From Lachnospiraceae bacterium (GTDB lineage Bacteria > Bacillota > Clostridia > Lachnospirales > Lachnospiraceae), in NCBI GenBank assembly GCA_910575475.1, contig CAJTGD010000028.1, positions 22,009-86,008 on the forward strand: a stretch of 64,000 nt of DNA, read 5' to 3'. The position numbers and the translations under genes were made by a program. This document shows positions 44,947-54,552 of this stretch, in pieces. Every line of letters begins with the position of its first letter. Position 1 is the stretch's first letter. The notes below the pieces were generated by a model. It made no database searches. It was not told the DNA's origin and worked only from the letters and a program-made list of their open reading frames with translations.

Positions 44947-44986
44947 TTGACAAATTAAATTAACTAGAGTATGATTAATTTAATTT
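44947..44986 (+). promoter_or_regulatory. Promoter and overlapping operator of the mannan operon
   Basis: TTGACA (44947-44952), 17 bases, TATGAT (44970-44975) is a near-consensus promoter. A perfect 12-bp inverted repeat, AAATTAAATTAA and TTAATTTAATTT at 44952-44963 and 44975-44986, lies across the spacer and -10 box, so a bound repressor would block RNA polymerase. The LacI protein encoded upstream is the obvious candidate. Confidence 0.8.
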
Positions 44987-45038
44987 AAAAAGATTAACAA
45001 AATTAACATAAGACACGATTTACGGAGTCGATGTAGAA

Positions 45039-45935
45039 ATGAAACATAAGAAAGAAATTCGGATGGAAGATATTGCCAGGGAATTGAATATCAGCATCGT
45101 CAGCGTGTCAAATGCCCTGAAAAACAAAAAAGGGGTTGGAGAAGAGCTGCGGCAGACAGTGAAGGAAAAAGCAGCCGAAAAGGAAAAGATCCGTTTTCAG
45201 GACGAAGCGGGAAAGGAATTTATGCCCAGATATGCGTACGACCCCAGGCTGGTGAAGGTGGAGGATACCTATTACATCATCTGGTGCCAGGACTTTTACG
45301 GGGCGTCCATCGGAGTCGCGAAGACACAGGATTTCAAGACATTTACCCGGATCGAAAACCCGTTTCTTCCATTTAACAGAAATGCGGTGCTGTTCCCGCG
45401 AAAGGTGAACGGGAAGTTCCTGATGCTGTCCCGCCCAAGCGACAGCGGGCATACGCCCTTCGGGGATATCTTCCTTTCGGAGAGCAGCGACATGGAGTAC
45501 TGGGGCAGGCACCGTCATGTGATGGGAAAAGGAAAGGAATGGTGGCAGAATGTGAAGATCGGCGGCGGCGCGGCTCCCATCGAGACCAGCGAAGGGTGGC
45601 TGCTGTTCTACCATGGCGTGACCGGGACCTGCAACGGCTATGTATATAGCATCGGCGGCGCGGTCCTGGATCTGGATGAGCCTTCGATCGTGAAATACCG
45701 CTGCGATACGTTCCTGCTGACACCGGAGGAGTGGTATGAGGAACGCGGGTTTGTGCCCAATGTGACCTTCCCATGCGCTACCATCCATGACGCCGCAAGC
45801 GGAAGGATCGCAATCTATTACGGAGCCGCCGATACTTATGTGGGGCTCGCGTTTACCAGGGCGGAGGAAGTATTGGCTTATATCAGGGAACACAGCGCGG
45901 TTTCTCAGGAGGATACAGAGATTGGAATCAGGTAA
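45039..45935 (+). CDS. Chimera: LacI-type HTH fused to truncated GH130 phosphorylase
   Basis: 298 residues made of two unrelated pieces. Residues 1-48 are a LacI DNA-binding domain (IRMEDIARELNISIVSVSNAL, KNKKGVGEELR). From about residue 63 the sequence is a mannoside phosphorylase of GH130 (subgroup 2 like): YDPRLVKVEDTYYIIWCQD with the catalytic Asp, NAVLFPRKVNGKF, GGGAAPIETSEGWLLFYHG, GFVPNVTFPC and IYYGAADT. About the first 100 residues of a normal GH130 are missing. The frame is open and the junction clean, so it is either a natural fusion or an in-frame deletion product. The epimerase start overlaps its end. Confidence 0.85.
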   Translation: MKHKKEIRMEDIARELNISIVSVSNALKNKKGVGEELRQTVKEKAAEKEKIRFQDEAGKEFMPRYAYDPRLVKVEDTYYIIWCQDFYGASIGVAKTQDFKTFTRIENPFLPFNRNAVLFPRKVNGKFLMLSRPSDSGHTPFGDIFLSESSDMEYWGRHRHVMGKGKEWWQNVKIGGGAAPIETSEGWLLFYHGVTGTCNGYVYSIGGAVLDLDEPSIVKYRCDTFLLTPEEWYEERGFVPNVTFPCATIHDAASGRIAIYYGAADTYVGLAFTRAEEVLAYIREHSAVSQEDTEIGIR

Positions 45936-47118
45936 AAGCAGACTGAAAACAGAAGTAAGACAGCATCTGACGGAACACATCATTCCCTTCTGGCAGGGCA
46001 TGGCGGACCGGGAAAACGGAGGATTCTACGGTTATCTGGGATACGACCTTAAGCTGGATAAAAAGGCGGTGAAGGGATGCATCCTGAACAGCCGGATCCT
46101 CTGGTTCTTCTCCAATGCATATCTGGCATTGGGGGAGGAGAGCCTTCTGGAAAGCGCCGGGCACGCCTTCCGTTTTCTGAGGGATTACTGCCTGGACCGG
46201 GAATACGGCGGCGTCTACTGGTCGCTGGATCATAAGGGACAGCCGGAGGACGACACGAAGCATACCTATAACCAGGCATTTGCCATCTATGCGCTGTCCT
46301 CCTATTATGACGCGTCCGGAGAGGAAGAGGTATTGGAGATTGCCCGAGACCTGTACCGGGCAGTGGAGGAAAACTGTAAGGACGGCTGCGGGGCCGCAAA
46401 CGGCTACCGGGAAGCGTTTACCCGGGACTTCCGTCCCGCGGAGAATGACAAGCTCTCCGAAAACGGCGTGATGGCGGAAAAAACCATGAACACTCTGCTT
46501 CACGTATTCGAGGCGTATACGGAATTTTACCGGGTGACGAAGGACGGAGACATTGCGGACCGGCTTCGGGAGATGCTGGACATTATGGCGGACAAGATCT
46601 ACAATCCTGGACTGGGGCGGCAGGAGGTCTTCTTCGACCGCTTCTGGAATCCGCTGATCGACCTGTATTCCTACGGCCATGACATCGAGACTGCATGGCT
46701 TGCGGACCGGGGACTGGAGATCCTGGACGACGCGGCCTATACGGAGCGGCTGGCGCCGATCACGGAGGCAATTACGGAACATATTTTCCGCCGGGCTTAT
46801 ACAGACCATTCTCTGGTCAATGAAGCGGAGAACGGTGTGGTGGATACCACACGGGTCTGGTGGGTGCAGGCGGAGGCTGTGGTGGGATTTTTAAACGGAT
46901 ATCAGAAGCACCCGGAGAAACAGGAATATCTGGCGGCGGCAGAGGATATCTGGGGTTATATCCGGGAGCATCTGATCGACAAACGGCCTGGCTCGGAGTG
47001 GTATGCCGGACTGGACAAGGACCGCAATCCTATCGAAAAGCCCATCGTGGATCCCTGGAAATGCCCGTACCATAACGGACGGATGTGCCTGGAGGTCATG
47101 AGGCGGCTGGGCGGCTGA
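45922..47118 (+). CDS. Cellobiose/mannobiose 2-epimerase (AGE family)
   Basis: About 398 residues, cytoplasmic. In mannan catabolism this enzyme turns beta-1,4-mannobiose into 4-O-beta-mannosylglucose. Family features are NGGFYGYLGYDLK, NSRILWFFSNAY, DTKHTYNQAFAIYALS, YSYGHDIETAWL with the catalytic His, and TRVWWVQAEAVVGF. I use a TTG start because AGGAGG lies exactly nine bases upstream and overlaps the end of the GH130 chimera; the longer frame upstream has no ribosome site. Its product is the substrate of the next enzyme. Confidence 0.92.
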   Translation: MESGKSRLKTEVRQHLTEHIIPFWQGMADRENGGFYGYLGYDLKLDKKAVKGCILNSRILWFFSNAYLALGEESLLESAGHAFRFLRDYCLDREYGGVYWSLDHKGQPEDDTKHTYNQAFAIYALSSYYDASGEEEVLEIARDLYRAVEENCKDGCGAANGYREAFTRDFRPAENDKLSENGVMAEKTMNTLLHVFEAYTEFYRVTKDGDIADRLREMLDIMADKIYNPGLGRQEVFFDRFWNPLIDLYSYGHDIETAWLADRGLEILDDAAYTERLAPITEAITEHIFRRAYTDHSLVNEAENGVVDTTRVWWVQAEAVVGFLNGYQKHPEKQEYLAAAEDIWGYIREHLIDKRPGSEWYAGLDKDRNPIEKPIVDPWKCPYHNGRMCLEVMRRLGG

Positions 47119-47123
47119 AACCG

Positions 47124-47161
47124 TGATCCTGAGCGGCGGACCCGTCTGACGCTCAGGATCA
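47124..47161 (+). other. Intercistronic hairpin
   Basis: TGATCCTGAGCG pairs perfectly with CGCTCAGGATCA around a 14-base loop and lacks a T tract. It may stabilise or process the operon mRNA between the epimerase and phosphorylase genes. Confidence 0.7.
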
Positions 47162-47250
47162 TAGAAAGCGTGCGGTTCCATAAGGAGATCTGCCGCCTCG
47201 CGGCTGTTGAAGATGGGGCTGTCCCGCAAAAATAAGGAGGCAATGCAGAC

Positions 47251-48423
47251 ATGGTTCATAAGCAATATTATATCGAACAGGCAAAGGTAGACAGGCTGGT
47301 TTCCAGAAAAAACCAGAAAACCAGCTTTTACAACGGCATTTATGAGAGATACGAGTATCCGGTGCTGACCAGGGAGTTTGCTCCGGTCCACTGGCGGTAT
47401 GACCTGGATGAAAAAACCAACCCGTATTTTATGGAACGGCTGGGCATCAACGCGGTAATGAATTCCGGCGCCATTTACATGGACGGGAAATATTATCTGG
47501 TCGTGCGGGTGGAAGGAAATGACAGAAAATCCTTTTTCGCGGTGGCGGAAAGCGAGACGGGGATCGACGGGTTCCGGTTCTGGGATGAGCCGGTGGTCCT
47601 GCCGGATACCTGTCCGGAGGAGACCAATGTCTACGACATGCGGCTGACCCGGCATGAGGACGGCTGGATCTACGGCCTGTTCTGCTCGGAAAGTAAGGAT
47701 CCGGAGGATTCGGACCTGTCTGCGGCAGTGGCAGCGGCCGGGATCGTCCGGACCAGGGATTTAAAAACCTGGGAACGGCTGGACAACCTGAAAACTCTGC
47801 AATCCCCCCAGCAGCGCAATGTGGCGCTCCATCCGGAATTTGTGAACGGAAAATATGCCTTTTACACCCGCCCCATGGACGGCTTCATCGAGACCGGAAG
47901 CGGCGGGGGCATCGGGTTCGGGCTGTGCGGGGATATCGAGCATGCGGTGATCGATGAGGAACGGATCATCAGCAGAAGGATCTACCACACATTGACAGAG
48001 TCCAAGAACGGAGCCGGAGCGCCGCCCATCCGGGGAAAGAAATGCTGGATCCACATTGCCCACGGCGTCCGGAATACGGCGGCAGGGCTGCGTTACGTCC
48101 TGTATGCGTTCGGGACGGACTTGAACGATCCTTCGAAGGTCATCGCGGAGCCCTCCGGCGTCTTTCTCGTTCCGCTGGGACAGGAACGGGTGGGGGATGT
48201 GTCCAACGTCGTATTTACCAACGGAGCTGTGGCGGGGGTCAATGGGGAGGTGTATATCTACTACGCTTCCTGCGACACCCGGATGCACGTGGCGTCCACC
48301 ACCATCGACCGGCTGGAGGAATACCTGTTTGCCACGCCCAAGGACCCGCTGCGGTCGGCGGACTGTGTGAAGCAGAGATGCGGGCTGATCCGCCGGAACC
48401 TGGAACTGCTGGGAGAAGCGTAA
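47251..48423 (+). CDS. 4-O-beta-D-mannosyl-D-glucose phosphorylase, GH130_1
   Basis: 390 residues, the length of characterised mannosylglucose phosphorylases. It splits mannosylglucose with phosphate into mannose-1-phosphate and glucose. The catalytic Asp is in [16 protein letters not shown]; other family motifs are [24 protein letters not shown] and [30 protein letters not shown] is well placed. It is intact, unlike the GH130 chimera two genes upstream. Confidence 0.94.
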   Translation: MVHKQYYIEQAKVDRLVSRKNQKTSFYNGIYERYEYPVLTREFAPVHWRYDLDEKTNPYFMERLGINAVMNSGAIYMDGKYYLVVRVEGNDRKSFFAVAESETGIDGFRFWDEPVVLPDTCPEETNVYDMRLTRHEDGWIYGLFCSESKDPEDSDLSAAVAAAGIVRTRDLKTWERLDNLKTLQSPQQRNVALHPEFVNGKYAFYTRPMDGFIETGSGGGIGFGLCGDIEHAVIDEERIISRRIYHTLTESKNGAGAPPIRGKKCWIHIAHGVRNTAAGLRYVLYAFGTDLNDPSKVIAEPSGVFLVPLGQERVGDVSNVVFTNGAVAGVNGEVYIYYASCDTRMHVASTTIDRLEEYLFATPKDPLRSADCVKQRCGLIRRNLELLGEA

Positions 48424-48472
48424 GACGGAGGGAACCGACGGGAGGCTTCGAGACATTTACGGAGGAAGGAAC

Positions 48473-49081
48473 GTGAAAAAACTTTCCATTGAGCACCCAT
48501 TTTTTGATTTTATGGGAAATATCGGGGACTGGATGATATTGAATGTCCTGTTTGTCCTCACATGCCTTCCGGTCCTTACGATCGGAATGTCCCTGACGGC
48601 AATGTACAAAGTGGCCCTCCGCCGGGCGCGGGGGGAGAGCCGGTACGCGGCCAGGGAATTTTTTCAGGCATGCAGGGAGGAATGGAAGCAGAGCACGGCG
48701 CTGTGGCTGCTTTTTCTGGTAACAGGCGGGATCCTGTTGTTTGATATCCTCTACGGCAGAAATCTTGGGAAGGTGCTGAATATCGGGATCGGGATCCTGA
48801 CGGCGCTGTGGGGGTTCACGATCAGCTATGCATTTCCCCTCCAGGCAAGATTCCAAAACAGCATCCGGCATACACTGACGAACGCGCTGGCGCTGGCATT
48901 CCGCAATCTTCCGGCTACGGCGGCCATGGCTGCGCTGAACAGCATTCCGGCGCTGTGCGTCGCGGCCGGGGAATTTTATACGAGGATCGCAATGCCGTTT
49001 TTCTGCGTCGCAGGCTTTTCCTGTATCGTGAGGATCAACAGTCTGATGCTGACGCGGATCTTTCAAAAAATTCAGGAATGA
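48473..49081 (+). CDS. DUF624 membrane protein (YesL-like)
   Basis: 202 residues with a GTG start after GGAGGAAGG. About five hydrophobic segments follow the family opening DWMILNVLFVLTCLPVLTIGMSL. YesL-type proteins occur in polysaccharide operons next to ABC permeases; their role is not known. Here no permeases accompany it, which is unusual. Confidence 0.88.
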   Translation: MKKLSIEHPFFDFMGNIGDWMILNVLFVLTCLPVLTIGMSLTAMYKVALRRARGESRYAAREFFQACREEWKQSTALWLLFLVTGGILLFDILYGRNLGKVLNIGIGILTALWGFTISYAFPLQARFQNSIRHTLTNALALAFRNLPATAAMAALNSIPALCVAAGEFYTRIAMPFFCVAGFSCIVRINSLMLTRIFQKIQE

Positions 49082-49138
49082 TACCGGGCGGCGGTCCGCC
49101 GCTCAGCATCGTTCCGAAAGGAACAGGGGGAAAGAACG

Positions 49139-50194
49139 ATGAGGATCAAATCGGATCATGAAAAATTATCTTACTGCGGAAGGATCGACTGGAGCAATCC
49201 GGAGGAGCCGGTGTTTGTGTTTCCCTGTACTTCGGTGGGGATGCGTTTCACCGGAAATTCGCTGAAGATATATGTGAAAAATAAAAGCGCGTACTGGGAC
49301 AACGCCCTCGGATGCATCCTGGACGGCGCCCAGACCGCGCTTTCGCTTCCGGCGGATGGGAGCGCGGTGCTGGAGCTTGAAGTACGGCAGAAAGAGAAGC
49401 AGGAGCATGAGCTGCTGCTTTTCAAACGGCAGGATGCCTGCCACCAGCTGTGTTTCCTGGGGTTTGAACTGGAGGACGGCGCCCGGCTTCTGGATCCGCC
49501 CGAAAAGCCGGAGAGGAAGATGGAGGTTTACGGGGATTCGGTGTCCGCCGGGGAGGTCTCGGAGGCAGTGGACTATGTGGGAAAAGAGGACCCGGAGCAC
49601 AACGGGGAGTATTCCAACAGCTGGTATTCCTACGCATGGATGACCGCCAGAAGGCTCAATGCGCAGATCCACGACATTGCCCAGGGAGGAATGGCCCTTC
49701 TGGACGGGACCGGGTGGTTCCACGCCCCGGATCATATCGGGATGGAGACCGCATGGGACAAGATATATTATCATCCGGAGCTGAGCGGCATGCTGGAATG
49801 GGATTTTTCCCAATATACCCCGCAGGTCGTGATCGTGGCGCTGGGGCAGAACGACAGCCACCCGGAGGACTACATGAAGGAAGATTATGACGGGGAAGAA
49901 GCCCGGACATGGCGGCAGCATTATGAGGCATTTCTCAGGAAGCTCCGGGAAATCTATCCGGACGCGCGGATCATCTGCTGCACCACGCTCTTGAACCATG
50001 ATCCGGCATGGGATCGGGCCATCGGCCAGGCGGTGGAACAGTTGGGAGACGAGAAGGTGACGCAGTATCTTTTCCGGCGCAACGGAAGAGGAACACCGGG
50101 ACACCTGCGGATACCGGAAGCGGAGGAAATGGCGGAGGAGCTTGCCGCGTATATTCAGGAAACAGAGGGATGGAGCAGCATATGGGAAGGATAG
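49139..50194 (+). CDS. CE2-like acetyl esterase
   Basis: 351 residues. The N-terminal beta-rich domain (about residues 1-125, with SVGMRFTGNSLKIYVKN) precedes an SGNH hydrolase domain: nucleophile in VYGDSVSAGE, IAQGGMAL, VVIVALGQNDSHPEDY, and the His near GTPGHLRIPEAE. This jelly-roll plus SGNH plan is that of carbohydrate esterase family 2, which deacetylates mannan or xylan oligosaccharides. No signal peptide, so it acts in the cytoplasm. The next gene overlaps its end. Confidence 0.82.
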   Translation: MRIKSDHEKLSYCGRIDWSNPEEPVFVFPCTSVGMRFTGNSLKIYVKNKSAYWDNALGCILDGAQTALSLPADGSAVLELEVRQKEKQEHELLLFKRQDACHQLCFLGFELEDGARLLDPPEKPERKMEVYGDSVSAGEVSEAVDYVGKEDPEHNGEYSNSWYSYAWMTARRLNAQIHDIAQGGMALLDGTGWFHAPDHIGMETAWDKIYYHPELSGMLEWDFSQYTPQVVIVALGQNDSHPEDYMKEDYDGEEARTWRQHYEAFLRKLREIYPDARIICCTTLLNHDPAWDRAIGQAVEQLGDEKVTQYLFRRNGRGTPGHLRIPEAEEMAEELAAYIQETEGWSSIWEG

Positions 50195-51327
50195 ACTTAA
50201 CAAGGATCAGGGAGTGTATGCGCAGAGCCGAGGAGGGCGGGGAATTGACGATCGCTTTTTTCGGAGGCTCGATCACGCAGGGATGCGCTGCCACGGTACA
50301 TGAAAAAACATACGCATACCACGTATTTGAATGGTGGAAGCAGACATTTCCCAAAGCAGGATTTCATTATGTCAATGCGGGGATCGGCGGGACCACCTCC
50401 CACTTCGGCGTATCCAGGCTGACGCCGGATCTGCTGATGTACCAGCCGGATCTGGCGGTCATTGATTTCAGTGTAAATGATGAGGGAAATGAATTCTTTC
50501 AGGAGACATACGAAGGGGTCCTGCGGAGGATCCTGGGCTGGAAGTCGAAGCCAGCGGTGCTCGTACTGAACAATGTTTTTTACAATACCGGGGAAAATGC
50601 CCAGCAGTACCACAACGCGGCGGCTGACTGGTATCGTGTGCCGCATGTGAGCATGAAGGACACCCTTTATCAAAAGGTGCAGGCAGGAGTATATGCCATG
50701 GAGGAGCTGACCGAAGATGCGCTTCATCCCAATAATCTGGGACATGAGCTGGTGGCGGAGGAGATCATTTCCTTTTTCCGGCAGATTTTGAAAAGCATGA
50801 AGGAAGCGGATGGGAAGGAATCTGGGCCGCGGGAAGAAGCCGCGCCCGGGACGGCTGCGCGCGAAACAAATCTGCATGGGACAGGCGGGCAGCTTCCGCC
50901 TCCTATGACGAGAAATGCGTATGAATCTGCCAGGCGGCTGACCATCCGTGAGATCTCGCCGGAGCTTACAGGCTTCCGGGCAGATACGGAGGAAAAAACA
51001 GGCCATCTCGATTTATTTAAAAACGGATGGATCGGGAAACGGGCAGGGGATAGGCTTCGATTTGAAGTCACGGCCTCCTGCATTGCCGTCCAGTATCGAA
51101 AGTCCGTCTCAAAGCCCGCGCTGCGGGCGAAGCTGATCCTGGATGAAAATGACGGGGAGTCCCGGATCTTGGATGGGAATTTTGAGGAAGACTGGGGCGA
51201 CTGCCTTTATCTGGAACCGATCCTCCATCACGGAAATGAGGGGATGCACAGCATCAAGCTGGAGATCCTGGATGACGGGGCGGAGAATGCGGCGCCGTTC
51301 TATTTGGCATCGCTGGTCATCGCGTAA
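50182..51327 (+). CDS. CE17-like acetyl mannan esterase
   Basis: About 381 residues. An SGNH domain (about 1-215) has IAFFGGSITQG, VIDFSVNDEG and the Asp-His pair in EDALHPNNLGHEL. A Pro/Gly/Thr linker leads to a C-terminal beta-sandwich (about 245-381). This order matches esterases of family CE17, which in Roseburia mannan loci remove 2-O-acetyl groups and work together with a CE2 enzyme. No signal peptide. ATG at 50170 is an alternative start. Its TAA stop is followed directly by a dispersed repeat. Confidence 0.8.
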   Translation: MGRIDLTRIRECMRRAEEGGELTIAFFGGSITQGCAATVHEKTYAYHVFEWWKQTFPKAGFHYVNAGIGGTTSHFGVSRLTPDLLMYQPDLAVIDFSVNDEGNEFFQETYEGVLRRILGWKSKPAVLVLNNVFYNTGENAQQYHNAAADWYRVPHVSMKDTLYQKVQAGVYAMEELTEDALHPNNLGHELVAEEIISFFRQILKSMKEADGKESGPREEAAPGTAARETNLHGTGGQLPPPMTRNAYESARRLTIREISPELTGFRADTEEKTGHLDLFKNGWIGKRAGDRLRFEVTASCIAVQYRKSVSKPALRAKLILDENDGESRILDGNFEEDWGDCLYLEPILHHGNEGMHSIKLEILDDGAENAAPFYLASLVIA

Positions 51328-51345
51328 GGAACTGTGCAAAAAATC
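51328..51345 (+). repeat. GGAACTGTGC repeat, short left-end copy
   Basis: Directly follows the TAA stop of the CE17-like gene and matches the element end at 32235 for about 18 bases. Small hairpins (GATGC-GAA-GCATC, CGGCA-TGCCG) follow. Confidence 0.65.
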
Positions 51346-51450
51346 AAGATGCGAAGCATCGGCAGACGGCTTTGCCGACTGTTCTTGCGCATGTGAGTGA
51401 AATGACTGTGAATAGTAACACCAGCCGGATTCAAAAAAGGAGAAGAAAAA

Positions 51451-53175
51451 ATGGATGCAAAAAAGATCTATGAATTTTGGTTAAATGATCCGTATTTTGA
51501 TGAGAAGACGAAAGAAGAGCTACGGGCCATCGCGGACGATCCGAATGAGATCGAGGAGCGTTTTTACCGGGATCTGGAATTTGGGACCGGAGGGCTGCGG
51601 GGGATCATCGGGGCAGGAACAAACCGCATGAACTTGTATACGGTGCGGAAGGCAACCCAGGGACTGGCTAATTATATTTTAAAGGAGCACGGGGAGAAAA
51701 AGGGAGTCGCTATCGCCTTTGATTCCCGAAACATGTCTCCGGAATTTGCGGAGGAGGCCGCGCTCTGCCTGGCGGCAAATGGGATCAGGGCGTATATTTT
51801 TCCGTCCTTACGTCCCACTCCCATGCTGTCCTTCGCGCTGCGGGAGCTGGGATGCACAGCAGGGATCGTGGTGACGGCCAGCCACAACCCGCCGGAATAT
51901 AACGGCTACAAGGTATACTGGGAGGACGGGGCCCAGATCACATTTCCCAGAGATCGGGAGATTATAAGCGAGGTCAATGCGATCACGGATTATTCCAGGG
52001 TAAGAACCATGACCCGGCAGGACGCGGAGGAAGCGGGGCTGTACCGGGTGATCGGCCCGGAGGTGGACGACGCATATATTGAAAATCTGAAAAAGCTGGT
52101 CATTCACCCGGAAATCCTGCGTGAGGAAGCGGCAGGCTTAAAGATCGTCTATACCCCTCTGCACGGGACCGGCAATCTCCCGGTCCGCAGGGTACTCTCG
52201 GAGCTGGGATTTTCCCAGGTCTATGTGGTGAAGGAGCAGGAGCTTCCGGACGGCAGTTTTCCCACCGTTTCCTATCCCAATCCGGAAGATAAGAATGCCT
52301 TTACGCTGGCGATCCGGCTTGCAGAGGAAGTGGATGCGGATCTGATTCTGGCGACGGACCCGGACGCGGACCGGCTGGGCGTCTATGCGAAGGATTCCCG
52401 CACCGGGGAATATGTCGGCTTTACCGGAAATATGTCCGGTATGCTGATCCTGGAATACATCCTTTCCCAGAAAAAGGCGATGGGAACGCTGCCGGAGAAC
52501 GGCGCCGTGGTCACGACCATTGTGTCCGGAAAAATGTCCCGGGCGATCACAGAGGAATATGGGACGGACCTGATCGAAACGCTGACCGGATTCAAATATA
52601 TTGGCGAACAGATTAAATTTTTCGAACAAAACCATCGTCACGAGTATGTATTCGGCTATGAAGAGAGCTATGGCTGCCTTATAGGGACGCATGCCAGGGA
52701 TAAGGACGCGGTCGCGGCAGTGATGGCGCTGTGCGAGACGGCTGCGTGGTGCAGGCGCCAGGGAAGGACTCTCTGCGGCCAGATGGAAAACCTGTATCAG
52801 CGATACGGATATTTCAGGGAAGGACTGTCTACGATCACGTTAAAGGGGCAGGAGGGCGTCAGGAAGATCGGGGAGATCATGGAACGGATCCGGAAGGAAG
52901 TGCCGGAGCAGATCGGAGGCTTTCCTGTGACGCGGTTCCGGGATTACAGGGAGGATGTCCTGCTGGACCTTGCGGCAAAAGAAAAAGGGAAAACCGGCCT
53001 CCCCAAGTCCAATGTCCTGTATTTTGAAATGGGGAAGGACGCATGGTGCTGTGTCCGCCCGTCCGGAACCGAGCCGAAGATCAAGTTTTATATCGGCGTA
53101 AAAGGAGAAAGCGAAGAAGCGGCGGAGAAGATGCTGCAGAAGCTGTCGGAGGCGCTGCAGGGGTTTGCGGGCTGA
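51451..53175 (+). CDS. Alpha-D-phosphohexomutase (phosphomannomutase/phosphoglucomutase)
   Basis: 574 residues. Converts hexose-1-phosphate to hexose-6-phosphate. The phosphoserine loop is TASHNPPEYNGYKVYWEDGAQ, the metal site ATDPDADRLG, the sugar loop GYEESYGCL and the phosphate loop VRPSGTEPKIKFY. In this operon it should convert mannose-1-phosphate from the phosphorylase to mannose-6-phosphate. AAGGAG at good spacing. Confidence 0.95.
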   Translation: MDAKKIYEFWLNDPYFDEKTKEELRAIADDPNEIEERFYRDLEFGTGGLRGIIGAGTNRMNLYTVRKATQGLANYILKEHGEKKGVAIAFDSRNMSPEFAEEAALCLAANGIRAYIFPSLRPTPMLSFALRELGCTAGIVVTASHNPPEYNGYKVYWEDGAQITFPRDREIISEVNAITDYSRVRTMTRQDAEEAGLYRVIGPEVDDAYIENLKKLVIHPEILREEAAGLKIVYTPLHGTGNLPVRRVLSELGFSQVYVVKEQELPDGSFPTVSYPNPEDKNAFTLAIRLAEEVDADLILATDPDADRLGVYAKDSRTGEYVGFTGNMSGMLILEYILSQKKAMGTLPENGAVVTTIVSGKMSRAITEEYGTDLIETLTGFKYIGEQIKFFEQNHRHEYVFGYEESYGCLIGTHARDKDAVAAVMALCETAAWCRRQGRTLCGQMENLYQRYGYFREGLSTITLKGQEGVRKIGEIMERIRKEVPEQIGGFPVTRFRDYREDVLLDLAAKEKGKTGLPKSNVLYFEMGKDAWCCVRPSGTEPKIKFYIGVKGESEEAAEKMLQKLSEALQGFAG

Positions 53176-53193
53176 CCGCAGCAGGAGGATATC

Positions 53194-54552
53194 ATGGGAT
53201 TTTCAGATGATTTTGTATGGGGCGCGGCCACAAGCGCCTATCAGATTGAAGGGGCGGCAAAGGAAGACGAAAAGGGCGCGCATATATGGGATGTGTACGC
53301 AAAAGAGCCGGGACACATCTACGGAGGGCATCATGGAGAGACTGCCTGCGACCATTATCACAGGTTCCGCGGGGACGTGGGGATCATGAAGGAGATCGGA
53401 CTGCGGGCGTACCGCTTTTCCGTGGACTGGTCCAGGGTCCTGCCGGAAGGCACCGGCAGGGTAAATGAAAAGGGGATCGCATTTTATGACGCGCTGATCG
53501 ACGAACTGCTGGAGGCGGGCATTGAGCCTTATATGACCCTGTTCCACTGGGAGCTTCCCTACGAATTGTACAAACGGGGCGGCTGGATGGATCCGCGGAT
53601 CGCGGAGTGGTTCGGGGAATATGCGAAGCTGGCGGCACAACGGTTCAGCGACCGGGTGAGCCATTTCTTTACCCTGAATGAACCCCAGTGCTTTGTAGGA
53701 CTGGGCTTCCTGACCGGAGAGCATGCGCCGGGGCTGAAAATGCCGCTGCGGGATACATTTGAGATGGCTCACAATGCGCTGAGAGCCCACGGAAGAGCGG
53801 TGCAGATGCTCCGCCAGTACGCAAAGCAGCCGTTGACCATCGGCTATGCGCCTACATGCGGAATGTGCTATCCTGAAACAGAGAAGCCGGAGGACATCAA
53901 GGCCGCAAGGCAGACGCTGTTTTCCATGAATCCGGAGGACAGAAACTGGACCTGGAACGTGGCCTGGTGGTCGGACCCGGTGCTTTTGGGGCATTATCCA
54001 AAGGAAGGGCTGAAACGGTACGAGCCTTATCTTCCCAGGATAACGGATGCGGATATGAAGCTGATCGCAGAGCCTATCGATGTCTACGGACAGAATATTT
54101 ATAACGGGCGCTGTATCCGCATGGGAGCGGACGGAAGGCCGGAGGAAGCCAGACGTGGGGAAGGATTTCCGAAGACAGCTTCCTCCTGGCCGGTGACCCC
54201 GGAGGCTTTGTACTGGGGACCGAAGTTTTTGTATGAACGGTATCAGAAGCCCATGTATATCACGGAAAACGGGCTGTCCTGCCATGATGTCATTTCTCTG
54301 GACGGCAGGGTCCATGACCCGAACCGGATCGATTTTCTGGCAAGGTATCTGGGGCAGTTGAAACGGGCTGCCGGGGAAATCGATATCCGGGGATATTTCC
54401 AATGGTCGCTAATGGACAATTTTGAGTGGGCAAAAGGGTATTCGGAGCGGTTCGGGCTGGTGTACGTGGATTATCCGACGCAGAAAAGGATCCTGAAGGA
54501 TTCCGCGTACTGGTACCGCGGTGTGATTCAAAATAATGGAGCCGGATTATGA
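53194..54552 (+). CDS. GH1 beta-glucosidase
   Basis: 452 residues, complete. Family motifs are FVWGAATSAYQIEGAAKEDEKG, FTLNEPQCF (acid/base Glu) and YITENGLSC (nucleophile Glu), ending FEWAKGYSERFGLVYVDY. No signal peptide. In mannan loci it trims the glucose from the non-reducing end of glucomannan oligosaccharides before phosphorolysis. It overlaps the next gene by four bases (ATGA). Confidence 0.94.
   Translation: MGFSDDFVWGAATSAYQIEGAAKEDEKGAHIWDVYAKEPGHIYGGHHGETACDHYHRFRGDVGIMKEIGLRAYRFSVDWSRVLPEGTGRVNEKGIAFYDALIDELLEAGIEPYMTLFHWELPYELYKRGGWMDPRIAEWFGEYAKLAAQRFSDRVSHFFTLNEPQCFVGLGFLTGEHAPGLKMPLRDTFEMAHNALRAHGRAVQMLRQYAKQPLTIGYAPTCGMCYPETEKPEDIKAARQTLFSMNPEDRNWTWNVAWWSDPVLLGHYPKEGLKRYEPYLPRITDADMKLIAEPIDVYGQNIYNGRCIRMGADGRPEEARRGEGFPKTASSWPVTPEALYWGPKFLYERYQKPMYITENGLSCHDVISLDGRVHDPNRIDFLARYLGQLKRAAGEIDIRGYFQWSLMDNFEWAKGYSERFGLVYVDYPTQKRILKDSAYWYRGVIQNNGAGL

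Noticed and set aside
45787..45921. Upstream extension of the epimerase gene
   Set aside because: The longer frame lies inside the GH130 chimera gene and has no ribosome site; the TTG at 45922 follows a perfect AGGAGG.
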